A DNA stretch of 64,000 bases, taken from NCBI RefSeq assembly GCF_028877475.1, contig NZ_CP113528.1, positions 124,001 to 188,000 on the forward strand, written 5' to 3'. Positions 50,087 to 58,214 of this stretch are shown in pieces; within the stretch, counting starts at the first letter, position 1; each line of letters begins with the position of its first letter. Under the pieces are notes generated by a model. It did not search any database and was not told the DNA's origin. It was given only the letters and a program-made list of their open reading frames with translations. The translations under genes and the position numbers were made by a program. The stretch is from Lysinibacillus irui (GTDB lineage: Bacteria > Bacillota > Bacilli > Bacillales_A > Planococcaceae).

Positions 50087-51586
50087 ATGATTTCAAAATG
50101 GTTAAAGAAACGTAAAGCTAAACTATCTAGCCGCGGGATTTACATTCAGGATAAGGAATTAACTCAGTCTAATTTTAAAATTGGACAAAACTTTAAATAT
50201 TTAGTTGATCTAAACAAAAAACAGATACGAATTGTTCCGTGCGAAGAACAAACCAATAATATCGTTTCTAAACGTGAGTTAAAAGATGGCTATAAACCAG
50301 TACTTGATATACGTGATAAAAAGGCCCTTAATGCATTTCAAGGCGCTGATTATTTAGAAGTGCTCATTTTAGAAAATGAGATCCTTGTAAAAGGAATTAA
50401 AGAGCGTAAGATTAAAAAATCATCTATATTTAAATTTTTTGATTTTAAAAAATCTACTAATACATTTAATATTTCCATTGATAAAGAAGAACTGGTTTCA
50501 GTAGTAGGTGGCCATGACTTTACGGTTTCATTTAATCAAACAAATGGAATAGAAGGTTATAAGCTGCCCGAAAATTTACCGCTTCTTCTGCGAGCTATCA
50601 GCCTGTTCAGTGGCTGTGGTGCCATGGATATTCCATTCACTCAAAATGGTATTGAAGTTGTATGTGCGGTAGAGAAAAATAGTGAAGCAGCTGAAACTTA
50701 TCGATACAATCACGGTAATCATATTCATGTAGCTGATATAACACAAATCGATAAATCTATATTTATGAAATGTCATGCTCCTATCATGTTTGGTGGTACT
50801 CCGTGCCAGGGATTCTCAAATGCAAATAGACGTTTGAGCTTTTTAGAAAATCCAAATAACTTACTTGTTCGTGAGTTTATTAGTTCTGTGAAAGCTAATA
50901 AGTATGCTCAAATCTTTGTCATAGAGAATGTTCCCCAAATTTTAACCGCTGGGAAAGGGCAGTTCTTACAAGAAATTAAAGATGAGCTTAAAGATTTTCA
51001 TATTACCCATGGTGTTCTTAACAGCATGGATTTTGGCGATGCACAAGACCGCTCACGGGCTTTTCTTATAGGATCTAAGATTGGTCCAATTTCATTGCCA
51101 AAACCTCATATAAAAGAACCGAGAACGGTTTATGAAGCGTTTGAAGGGTTGGATACAATGGTACCAAACCAAGAAGATTTTACAATCTCGAAAAAGGGCA
51201 CCATTGAGAGAATGAAATGTATCCCTCAGGGAGGAAATTGGCAGGATTTGCCCGATCACTTAAAAACAAAAAGCATGTTTAAAGGAAGTACTCAAAGCAA
51301 TGTCTATAAGCGTTTAAAATGGGACGAGCCTTCATGTACAATTGTAAATCCAAGAAAATGCTTACTTACTCATCCCGAAGAGAATAGGATCCTAACTGTC
51401 CGAGAATGTGCGCGTCTATTTTCAATTCCAGATGATTTTGTATTCAAGGGGAGTCTAGAATCAAAGCAGCAGCAAATTGCTAATTCAACACCAGTACTGA
51501 TGGTAAGTGCAGTTGTTCAAAAAGTGAAAGAAGCTATCGTTTCCTTTAATGCATTAATTAACCGACGAACATTTTCGCTTGTATAA
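50087..51586 (+). CDS. DNA cytosine-5 methyltransferase with N-terminal extension
   Basis: 499 residues. The catalytic domain starts near 165: motif I AISLFSGCGAMD, motif IV GGTPCQGFSNANRR (catalytic Cys near 240), motif VI VIENVPQI, motif VIII DAQDRSRAFLIGS. The first 160 residues are not a methyltransferase and may bind DNA. No cognate restriction gene is near, so an orphan methylase that may protect against host restriction during transfer. SD AGAGGAG. Confidence 0.9.
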   Translation: MISKWLKKRKAKLSSRGIYIQDKELTQSNFKIGQNFKYLVDLNKKQIRIVPCEEQTNNIVSKRELKDGYKPVLDIRDKKALNAFQGADYLEVLILENEILVKGIKERKIKKSSIFKFFDFKKSTNTFNISIDKEELVSVVGGHDFTVSFNQTNGIEGYKLPENLPLLLRAISLFSGCGAMDIPFTQNGIEVVCAVEKNSEAAETYRYNHGNHIHVADITQIDKSIFMKCHAPIMFGGTPCQGFSNANRRLSFLENPNNLLVREFISSVKANKYAQIFVIENVPQILTAGKGQFLQEIKDELKDFHITHGVLNSMDFGDAQDRSRAFLIGSKIGPISLPKPHIKEPRTVYEAFEGLDTMVPNQEDFTISKKGTIERMKCIPQGGNWQDLPDHLKTKSMFKGSTQSNVYKRLKWDEPSCTIVNPRKCLLTHPEENRILTVRECARLFSIPDDFVFKGSLESKQQQIANSTPVLMVSAVVQKVKEAIVSFNALINRRTFSLV

Positions 51587-51627
51587 ATAAACGATCCAAA
51601 AAATATAAAAAGAGAGAGGTAAACAAC

Positions 51628-51900
51628 ATGTGGTTAATTAGTTTTGATAAAGATAATTGGGACAATGGATTTTATGAATTTGAAACATATGAAGATACAC
51701 TTTATAGTATAGGGCATATCGGAGCATTACGCCTTTATAATGAATGGCTTGATTTTATTGGGTCCGAACATATAGAAGTATCTGAGGAACTAGCAATGAG
51801 ATATTGTGTTATTGGCAGAATATTTCAATATGAAAATAATGAAGAAGGATTAACTGTTCCCGTTGTAAATAATATTAAATATGTCTTTCATCAGGGATAG
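51628..51900 (+). CDS. Unknown 90-residue protein
   Basis: SD AGAGAGAGG. Acidic, aromatic-rich, no motif. Followed by a terminator at 51909-51938. Confidence 0.6.
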   Translation: MWLISFDKDNWDNGFYEFETYEDTLYSIGHIGALRLYNEWLDFIGSEHIEVSEELAMRYCVIGRIFQYENNEEGLTVPVVNNIKYVFHQG

Positions 51901-51908
51901 TATAAATA

Positions 51909-51938
51909 AAAAAGCGAATCTTTGAGATTCGCTTTTTT
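51909..51938. terminator. Terminator AAAAAGCGAATC/GATTCGCTTTTTT
   Basis: Twelve-pair stem with short loop; ends the 44-52 kb unit. Confidence 0.85.
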
Positions 51939-52379
51939 CAATAATATCAATAAGTCATTCCTTGGAATTCTCTTGACATCTAGCTTGGTTTCTAGTTTTA
52001 TTATATGTATATGAATTAATTTTTCTAACTAAGGTAATTAATTCATACAAGTAAAAAACCCCTTGTTGGCAGCAAGAGGTTTTTGGTCTACGATATACGC
52101 ACCAGCAAAGTTTGTTTATCGTAATTTCTTAAATTGATTAATACAAATAGAATTATAAGCAATAATAAAAAATATTGCAATCAATTTTATTATAAAACTA
52201 TTAATCGTTTATCTAATTATCTGATTTTTATAAACAGTAAACAAAGTTTCTTTGGCGACGTATAGGTAGGGCCTCTAGTTTAATAGATGGTCTTTTTTTC
52301 GTGGTCCTCTTCATCTGCTGCAGCAAGTATAGCTAGTGGGTAACTGGCTTAATAGAAACTTTGTCGAACTAACGTGCCC
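51939..52379. other. Non-coding region before the replication control locus
   Basis: Contains TTGACA at 51973 with a TTTTAT -10, a terminator AACCCCTTG/CAAGAGGTTTTT (52054-52085), and a 10-bp inverted repeat CAAAGTTTCT (52242-52251) and AGAAACTTTG (52354-52363) enclosing about 100 bp with a TGCTGCAGCA palindrome. No ORF. Looks like an untranslated RNA or binding region. Confidence 0.55.
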
Positions 52380-52408
52380 TTGACATATTAGCGGAAGTTT
52401 AAGATAAT
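52380..52408 (+). promoter_or_regulatory. Promoter TTGACA-N17-GATAAT (rep transcript)
   Basis: -35 52380-52385, -10 52403-52408. It is followed by a GGAAGCACC leader and then the copG-like/rep region, so it is the likely rep promoter. Confidence 0.7.
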
Positions 52409-52450
52409 TGCTTTTGAAAATATCTTAAATATTCCCGTTTTGTAATATGT

Positions 52451-52497
52451 TGCGGAAGCACCGAGCATACGACTAGTTTCGTATGCTCTTTTTTTAT
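52451..52497 (+). terminator. GGAAGCACC leader terminator before the replication locus
   Basis: GCGGAAGCACCGAGCATACGA pairs (GAGCATACGA with TCGTATGCTC) and seven T follow. Same box as the leaders of the transfer genes, linking replication and transfer control. Confidence 0.8.
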
Positions 52498-52528
52498 TCT
52501 TTAATTCATTTTAAGGAATATTAACGAC

Positions 52529-52651
52529 AAAAAAGCCGCTTTACAATGACCAATCAAAGTAAAACGGCGTGCTTTAGGTTTAGTCTAGTGAATCGGGAAA
52601 TTCTCTAGACGGGCGTGAACAACTGCGGGAACAGTTTTCACAAACTAGGTT
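52529..52651 (-). ncRNA. Antisense RNA 1 of the replication control region
   Basis: Minus-strand promoter TTGAAG (52685-52680) N16 TATACA (52663-52658). The RNA folds into three hairpins: GTGAA..TTCAC (52615-52641), GTCTAG..CTAGAC (52583-52610), both with loops containing UUCCCG, and a 10-pair terminator GCCG..CGGC (52535-52568) plus a U run. The third loop has UUGGUC, complementary to loops of antisense RNA 2. It lies upstream of the RHH gene. Confidence 0.7.
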
Positions 52652-52848
52652 TTAAGATGTATAAATGAATATATGACCACTTCAAAAAATCTGGATTTTT
52701 TGAGGCGTCTTTAGTTTTGCCTTTTTTAAGACTTCTAAGAATAATCATATCAACTCTTGCCAAATATATCAATGAATTTATTGTAATCTCTTTTCTAGTG
52801 TGTTAATTTTGAATGTGTAACACATTTTTTTCTGAAGGAGGAATTAGG

Positions 52849-53076
52849 ATGGTTACTTATACTCGTACAGCAACACCTGCGCGACAAAAAAAATCTATGT
52901 TAGTTCGTTTGGAAGAGGATATGAGTAAAAAAGTTGATGCAATCCGTCAAAAACACGATCTCCAAACAGATCAAAGAGTAGGAATTGCATTGTTAGAGTA
53001 TGCAATTGACGCATTTGAGCGTGGAGAGTTTAAACTCATTGAACGTTCTAAAGCAACTACTAGAAGTACTAAATGA
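52849..53076 (+). CDS. CopG-like ribbon-helix-helix protein
   Basis: 75 residues from ATG at 52849 (SD GAAGGAGGAATT). The segment SMLVRLEEDMSKKVDAIRQ (about 16-34) then two helices fits a ribbon-helix-helix fold. Placed between the two antisense RNAs and before rep, as copG is in pMV158-type plasmids, it probably represses the rep promoter to set copy number. Confidence 0.7.
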   Translation: MVTYTRTATPARQKKSMLVRLEEDMSKKVDAIRQKHDLQTDQRVGIALLEYAIDAFERGEFKLIERSKATTRSTK

Positions 53077-53108
53077 TAATAAACAACAAGAAATATAAGA
53101 CAAAAATG

Positions 53109-53248
53109 AAAAAACCGCTTCACAGATTTGGTCGTCTGCAAAGCGGATGCTTTAGAAGTCGTCATTCGAATTTGGTCGATTCGATTGACTTGGTGTAAAA
53201 GCTGCTGGTCACAGTTTTTACGAAGTGGTCTTAAAATTGAGAATAACT
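53109..53248 (-). ncRNA. Antisense RNA 2 of the replication control region (rep leader)
   Basis: Minus-strand promoter TTGCGT (53283-53278) N17 TATTTA (53260-53255). Three hairpins: GTAAAA..TTTTAC (53195-53221), TCGAAT..ATTCGA (53161-53189), CCGCTTTGCA..TGTGAAGCGG (53115-53146, then six T). All three loops contain GACCA. It is complementary to the rep mRNA leader, whose loops carry UUGG, a U-turn-type YUNR. Related in sequence and layout to antisense RNA 1. Confidence 0.75.
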
Positions 53249-53415
53249 ATTTACTAAATACAATTACATAAATACTAACGCAACCTTTTTCAAAAAATTA
53301 GATTGAAAAGGGCCACTTTAATATTGCCAAAAAACGGCCTTGTTTAGTTACTTACATAATAACAAGTCTTACAAAAAAATTCAACGTGTTTTACATAGAA
53401 AGGAGGAGTTAATAT

Positions 53416-54486
53416 ATGGCTAAAGTGCGTAAATTAGATGGAATTATTTTCTATCAAGCTGAGTTAGAGTTTTTAAAACTACATTTCCGCGAATATTCTA
53501 CTAGCTTAACAGCTGCATCCCTAGTTACATATTTACTCCTCCGCAGCAATTGTGATGAAGAAGGATTAATTCGTGAAGATGATTTTATCCTTAAACACCT
53601 AACTGACAAATACGACCTTCCATATAGTTCGATTAATAAAGGCTTATTACGATTAGAAGATCTTGGTTTTGTATGTAGAGTATCCGTAAACCAGAAGCTT
53701 TATATACAACTACCTTTAGTATCACGTTTTGCAGTAAAAGATGACCCAAGAAAATCAGCAGAACTCAACTATTTCCGTATCCCTCATTACATTTTTGAAA
53801 ATGGATACTTAAATGCATTCATTAAAGCTAGAGATGTTTCAGGTATAGTTGGGCTACTGGACATCATTAATGCGTTATATCGCGATTATTCAAATAAATC
53901 TCAGTCTGTTATCAAACGTAAGATCCAACCATTGCTGTTAAAAATGAAGAAGAGCTTACGAAGCGGTAAAGACTGGTTGAAGCGTCTTATCAACAATGGA
54001 AATGGTTTGATCAAAGAGGTTAATTTTGAACAACGGGATACATTCGGAAATTCTATAGTTGAATTAAGGTTCAATTCAGATGCGTTTAATGAACGTGAAG
54101 TTAATCCGATTGAAGAAGCAATTACAGCAATTGCAAGAAAAGAAATTCGCAAACACTTTAAGAACAGCTCTATTCAATACAAAAATAGTGAGTTAACAAA
54201 TTGTATTAATATCTTTAAGTCAGATGTTTTAACACATTTACACAAGCTGCCTAATGTAGTAGCAAACGATATGGCATTACATATAACAAAAAATTTACTA
54301 GTAGATATATTACCAAGAACAATATATGCGATCGAACATTCGAAAACAAGAAACCTTCCAGGTCTCTTCCGAGTTCGCTTAAAAGGGTTCTTAAATGATT
54401 TTGTTAAGTCAGATGAGCATACGAGAACATTGATACGGTTTGCTTATCAGAAAACAAATACTGAAATACCACCATTATTTACATAA
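53416..54486 (+). CDS. Probable plasmid replication initiator (Rep), winged-helix type
   Basis: 356 residues, SD AAGGAGGAG. A winged helix lies at about 35-110 (TSLTAASLVTYLLLR, LPYSSINKGLLRLEDLGFV). The rest is helical and basic (KKSLRSGKDWLKRL). Not a known Rep family by eye, but the setting, with antisense RNAs, RHH repressor and downstream DnaA-box-like sites, is that of an initiator. A winged-helix regulator is the alternative. Confidence 0.6.
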   Translation: MAKVRKLDGIIFYQAELEFLKLHFREYSTSLTAASLVTYLLLRSNCDEEGLIREDDFILKHLTDKYDLPYSSINKGLLRLEDLGFVCRVSVNQKLYIQLPLVSRFAVKDDPRKSAELNYFRIPHYIFENGYLNAFIKARDVSGIVGLLDIINALYRDYSNKSQSVIKRKIQPLLLKMKKSLRSGKDWLKRLINNGNGLIKEVNFEQRDTFGNSIVELRFNSDAFNEREVNPIEEAITAIARKEIRKHFKNSSIQYKNSELTNCINIFKSDVLTHLHKLPNVVANDMALHITKNLLVDILPRTIYAIEHSKTRNLPGLFRVRLKGFLNDFVKSDEHTRTLIRFAYQKTNTEIPPLFT

Positions 54487-54487
54487 C

Positions 54488-54520
54488 AGCCTTTTTCAAA
54501 AATAAAAAATGAAAAAGGCT
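54488..54520. terminator. Terminator AGCCTTTTTCA/TGAAAAAGGCT
   Basis: Eleven-pair stem two bases after the rep stop. Confidence 0.75.
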
Positions 54521-54536
54521 ATTTGTCATTGTTAAA

Positions 54537-54578
54537 AACGAGTCTCTTTTTAAATTCAAAAGAACTCGTCTTTTTTTT
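54537..54578 (+). terminator. Second terminator ACGAGT/ACTCGT
   Basis: ACGAGT..CTTTT pairs with AAAAG.ACTCGT and eight T follow. Confidence 0.75.
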
Positions 54579-54589
54579 GCTCAAAATAT

Positions 54590-54890
54590 GTAATTTATTT
54601 ACAACCCCCTAAAATTTCTATTCGATTTCACGTTTGTGGATATTGTTAGTAGTTGAAATATGGTTGTGGAAAGTCAATTACATAAATGTTGAAACAGTTA
54701 ATAAGAGTTTTATTGCTTGTTAATTGATAGGAATAAGGTATTTCAAGGATTTAAGGAAAGTGAATGAATGTAGGATGCCAGAAGGGTTTAAGGGGGTGTA
54801 AGTTATCCCCTATAAATATATATATTGATTATTTACTATTGTATTTTTTATTTAGCAGAGGTTAGTGTGGATCAAGTAGGTTGTCTTTCT
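54590..54890. other. AT-rich region with DnaA-box-like sites: candidate replication origin
   Basis: TGTGGATAT (54635), TGTGGAAAG (54665), TTATCCCCT (54803) and TGTGGATCA (54866) match the DnaA box (TTATCCACA or its complement) at 7-8 of 9 positions. AT-rich stretches (TATAAATATATATATTG) lie between. No ORF from 54487 to 55130. Location behind rep fits oriV. Confidence 0.5.
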
Positions 54891-55130
54891 TTTTAATGTT
54901 TTAAATGATAATTACTATTTAATTTTTATATTATTAATTATGTTTTGCTATTCAATTAAAGAATGAATACCAGAATACCAACATAATTAGTAATCTCTTT
55001 TTATTATTCCCAAAGTAATAATTAATTTAATCCATATCAATGAATTTAAATTAATAGTGTTATTTGACATTTATGGGATAAAGACATATTGTTTAAGTAA
55101 GGAAAAGTAAGGAATGGAGATGATTTGTAT

Positions 55131-55709
55131 ATGTATAAGGCTTCGCTAACAAGTAAGGGGCAATTGACTATACCAAAAGAAATTAGAGATTTTTTAGAGC
55201 TTGATACGGGAGATGAGGTAGTATTTACAGTTACAGATATTGATAATAAGACTATATTCTTTGAAAAAGTAGAAAAAAAAGAGCTATGTCCAGCCTGTAA
55301 TGGAACAGGTGAATTTATTGAAAATAATTTACCTTGTTTCTTATGCGATCAAGCAAAATATATAACTAAAGACAAGCAAATCATTAACCCTCAATTGCTA
55401 TATACATTAGCCAAAAATAAGGTGACTTTAACCATGAAAACACAGGAGCCCGTTAGTGGTAAGGGTATTAAGATGTATGAGATACCTAGAATTACTTTAT
55501 CCAGTATTGTATATCCAGAGACAGTACTAAATAAAATACAAGATTTACTTCAAATGGAACTATTAAAAGAGTATTCGCCAAAAAATTTATACAATCCACT
55601 TGATGTTTTTGATTCAAATTTAAATAACATTTTAGAACTTTTTATAACCCAAAAAGGAAAAGAAGAAGTAAAAGCATGGTTTTGGGGAACGAAAAGGAAA
55701 AATATTTAA
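55131..55709 (+). CDS. AbrB/SpoVT-type DNA-binding protein with zinc finger
   Basis: 192 residues from ATG at 55131 (SD GGAGATGA; TTG at 55125 is possible). N-terminal swapped-hairpin domain (ASLTSKGQLTIPKEIRDFLE, about 3-23) then a DnaJ-like zinc finger (CPACNGTGEF and CFLC). AbrB-type proteins bind promoters and often serve as antitoxins. 24 bp before a HEPN-like gene, so possibly its regulator. Confidence 0.75.
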   Translation: MYKASLTSKGQLTIPKEIRDFLELDTGDEVVFTVTDIDNKTIFFEKVEKKELCPACNGTGEFIENNLPCFLCDQAKYITKDKQIINPQLLYTLAKNKVTLTMKTQEPVSGKGIKMYEIPRITLSSIVYPETVLNKIQDLLQMELLKEYSPKNLYNPLDVFDSNLNNILELFITQKGKEEVKAWFWGTKRKNI

Positions 55710-55732
55710 ATTTAACTTTTTGAGGTGAATTT

Positions 55733-56833
55733 ATGAGCAATGATAATAACAATAGTTTTAGTAACCTTTTTTCGGAAATAATAAAAGAAATAGAAGAAAA
55801 TAATAGAAATCACCAAGCTTATTTAAACGAGTATTATCCAACTGATATTCCAAATAAAGTGTGTAACCATGCATTTATACAAGGAATCAAATTTGAAAAT
55901 AGTTTTAAACCTAAGCTGTACGACTTTGTTCCGTTTATGAAATGTGGTGATGAAGAATTATTCTTATGGACACATACAGAAAATTCATATACTTCATTAG
56001 TCTCTAGTGTTTCCATGAATATTAAGGAGAAAAACTTCTGGAAGAATATAGGGATGATTATTCAACTAGCCTATTCTTACTCCACGGATTTTGAACATAC
56101 TATGGAATCAAATTATAAATGGTGTTTTTATTTTGATCCGAATAAATCTGTATCTGAACAAGAAATATATGATTGTAGTGAATTAGATAGCTTTAGTTTA
56201 TTAAATGGTGTTATTTTAAAGCTCACTGAACTGTATAATTTTTCTCCTATTATAGAACTTCTATTACGCGATGATAAGGCTTATACGTCTATGAGTAATT
56301 TTTATGCCTCTATGAAAACACATTATTGTTGTTTAATTTGTGAGCTAGGTAGAACAAGCTATAAAGAACATCCAAGTCATGAACCAAAATTTTGGGAGCA
56401 AGCAAATGTAATATCCGATTATGAAGCGGCCATTGTCCAAGCTTGTAGATGTGTTGAAGCTTTAATAGGAAAACCAACAAATAAAGATAATAAAAGTCGT
56501 TTCTTAGAACATAAAAAAAGATGGCTTAATGTTGTTGGAATTAATCCTGACGATAAATTCGAAAAAGGTGATACTACTTACATAGATTTCTACTATGACC
56601 TATTTGATCTCAGAAATTCGGCTGCTCATAGCTATGGAAAAATACCGTTTGAACTAGAAAGGAAAAAAGCTGTAGATGCACAATGCTTTGCTGCATTATT
56701 GCTTGATGGATATGTCTCAAAGAATGTTTTATCGAAAGAAATAGTAGCTGAAAGACTTAGTATAAACATGGAAATAATTGAGAAAGTAAATGAGACAATG
56801 AGTACCCCTATGACTTACAAAGGAAATGAGTAA
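55733..56833 (+). CDS. Protein with C-terminal HEPN-like domain
   Basis: 366 residues, SD TTGAGGTG. The N-terminal 220 residues are unknown. The C-terminus has VQACRCVEALIG (about 242-253) and FDLRNSAAHSYGKI (about 289-302), the helix and Rx4H pattern of HEPN domains, which are RNases in toxin-antitoxin and anti-phage systems. Co-transcribed with the AbrB-like gene. A toxin-antitoxin pair or defence gene is plausible. Confidence 0.5.
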   Translation: MSNDNNNSFSNLFSEIIKEIEENNRNHQAYLNEYYPTDIPNKVCNHAFIQGIKFENSFKPKLYDFVPFMKCGDEELFLWTHTENSYTSLVSSVSMNIKEKNFWKNIGMIIQLAYSYSTDFEHTMESNYKWCFYFDPNKSVSEQEIYDCSELDSFSLLNGVILKLTELYNFSPIIELLLRDDKAYTSMSNFYASMKTHYCCLICELGRTSYKEHPSHEPKFWEQANVISDYEAAIVQACRCVEALIGKPTNKDNKSRFLEHKKRWLNVVGINPDDKFEKGDTTYIDFYYDLFDLRNSAAHSYGKIPFELERKKAVDAQCFAALLLDGYVSKNVLSKEIVAERLSINMEIIEKVNETMSTPMTYKGNE

Positions 56834-56856
56834 TATTGTATTGTAATTAAAAAATA

Positions 56857-56886
56857 AAAAGCACAAACCGAAAGGTTTGTGCTTTT
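56857..56886. terminator. Bidirectional terminator AAAAGCACAAACC/GGTTTGTGCTTTT
   Basis: Thirteen-pair stem with four-base loop between convergent genes. Confidence 0.85.
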
Positions 56887-56890
56887 ATCT

Positions 56891-57223
56891 TTAATATGGA
56901 AATAAAGCATCCAATAGAATGTCTTCAAGATCTCCAGTTCCTAAAAAGACAAGATTACCTTCATTAACCGCAAGGATAATCTTATTCTCCTCTAAAATTT
57001 CTAAGAAGTTTATAAATGAACAATCAGAAATATAGCGATTAAAAGCGTTAACTGAAATGCTGTTTCCTTTTACTGTAGCATCAAAAGCATTTGTTGCCAT
57101 CCTTGCCCAAGCAATAGGATTTTTACTTAAAATTTCTTTAGCTAATGGATCTAACATTTCACATTTACTGATTAATTCCATATATTCTTTACTATTATTA
57201 TTATCGTTAGTAATTGTTTTCAT
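56891..57223 (-). CDS. Unknown protein, 110 residues
   Basis: ATG at 57223, SD AAAGGAGAC. Mostly helical, acidic, no motif recognised. Same strand as the 57268 gene, 44 bp apart. Confidence 0.6.
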   Translation of the reverse strand: MKTITNDNNNSKEYMELISKCEMLDPLAKEILSKNPIAWARMATNAFDATVKGNSISVNAFNRYISDCSFINFLEILEENKIILAVNEGNLVFLGTGDLEDILLDALFPY

Positions 57224-57267
57224 AAAATAGTCTCCTTTTATTTAAGATAATCTAACTACCTTAAAGT

Positions 57268-58092
57268 CTAAATTTTATTAATTTCGATTCTATCGTTCAT
57301 GTAAGGCATATATGTTGTAACCGTTGTACCTTCGACTACTCGTTTACACTCATAATGTTTACCATTCCAAAGAACTGTATCAATATTAGCGTTTCTCAAA
57401 GCTAGGTACTCTTCCAACGGAATAGAAGTATTGACTTGTTTGTAAGTCCAGACGACGATACTATTGAAATTGTTTTCTGCAGCTTCAACACCATTAAAAG
57501 TTTTTAACCAATGTTGATATTCTTCTTTTGTTTTAAAGGCAGTATGACGTTGACCACCTTTTGAAATTAGGTAATTATAATCTGTTTCTTTGTCATGTTC
57601 GCGGTTGTGTACCAAGAATTTATCGTGTGTCTTTGTTGTAAATTTGTGTTCTCCTTTTGTATACTCCCACACAGAAACCTCAGCGGTAAATTGAACAGCT
57701 CCGTTCGCACATGGACCATTATGGCCCCATGTTTTAAATGATTTCCTAGCAGTTCCAACATAACGAATGTTACTTGGGATAAAGAACCATGCTCCGCCAC
57801 TGGTGGACGTTTTTATTTTGTTAGTATGTTGATTAGCTTCAATAAATGGAACATAGGGCTTCTCACAAATATATAGTTGATCCTTACATACATTCTCAAT
57901 ATGTGCATAAGCATGATATTCACCGTAACTGTTTGTAAACTGCACTATATCTCCTACTTGAGGTGTTGTAATATCTCTACTACCCTCGATATGTAGCACA
58001 AGAGATTCTATTTTTTTTAGATCCATTTCATTAACACCGTATTGTTCGTCGTAGCTTTCGTTAAAAATTTTTAATTCATTAATTGTGTTCAT
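57268..58092 (-). CDS. Unknown protein with beta-barrel-like N-terminal part
   Basis: 274 residues, SD AAAAGGAGAAA. N-terminal PQVGDIVQFTNSYGEYHAYA (about 40-59) looks like an SH3- or KOW-like barrel. The remainder (WFFIPSNIRYVGTARKSFKT) is unknown. Preceded by a leader terminator. Confidence 0.55.
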   Translation of the reverse strand: MNTINELKIFNESYDEQYGVNEMDLKKIESLVLHIEGSRDITTPQVGDIVQFTNSYGEYHAYAHIENVCKDQLYICEKPYVPFIEANQHTNKIKTSTSGGAWFFIPSNIRYVGTARKSFKTWGHNGPCANGAVQFTAEVSVWEYTKGEHKFTTKTHDKFLVHNREHDKETDYNYLISKGGQRHTAFKTKEEYQHWLKTFNGVEAAENNFNSIVVWTYKQVNTSIPLEEYLALRNANIDTVLWNGKHYECKRVVEGTTVTTYMPYMNDRIEINKI

Positions 58093-58132
58093 TATAATTT
58101 CTCCTTTTGTTTGAAATATTGTTATTTGTTTT

Positions 58133-58182
58133 TAAAAAATAAAAGAGTTTCGCGGGATTCCCCAACAAAACTCTTTCGCAGT
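58133..58182 (-). terminator. Leader terminator before the 57268-58092 gene
   Basis: Minus-strand GCGAAAGAGTTT pairs AAAGAGTTT with AAACTCTTT, inner GGG/CCC, then ATTTTTT. Lead-in CTGCGAAAGAG recalls the GCGAAGCAC box of other leaders. Confidence 0.65.
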
Positions 58183-58214
58183 TTTATCAAACTGATATGC
58201 CTAAATAATTGGCT

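Noticed and set aside
50087-51586. Complete restriction-modification system around the cytosine methyltransferase
   Set aside because: Neighbouring small genes show no nuclease motif, so it is called an orphan methylase.
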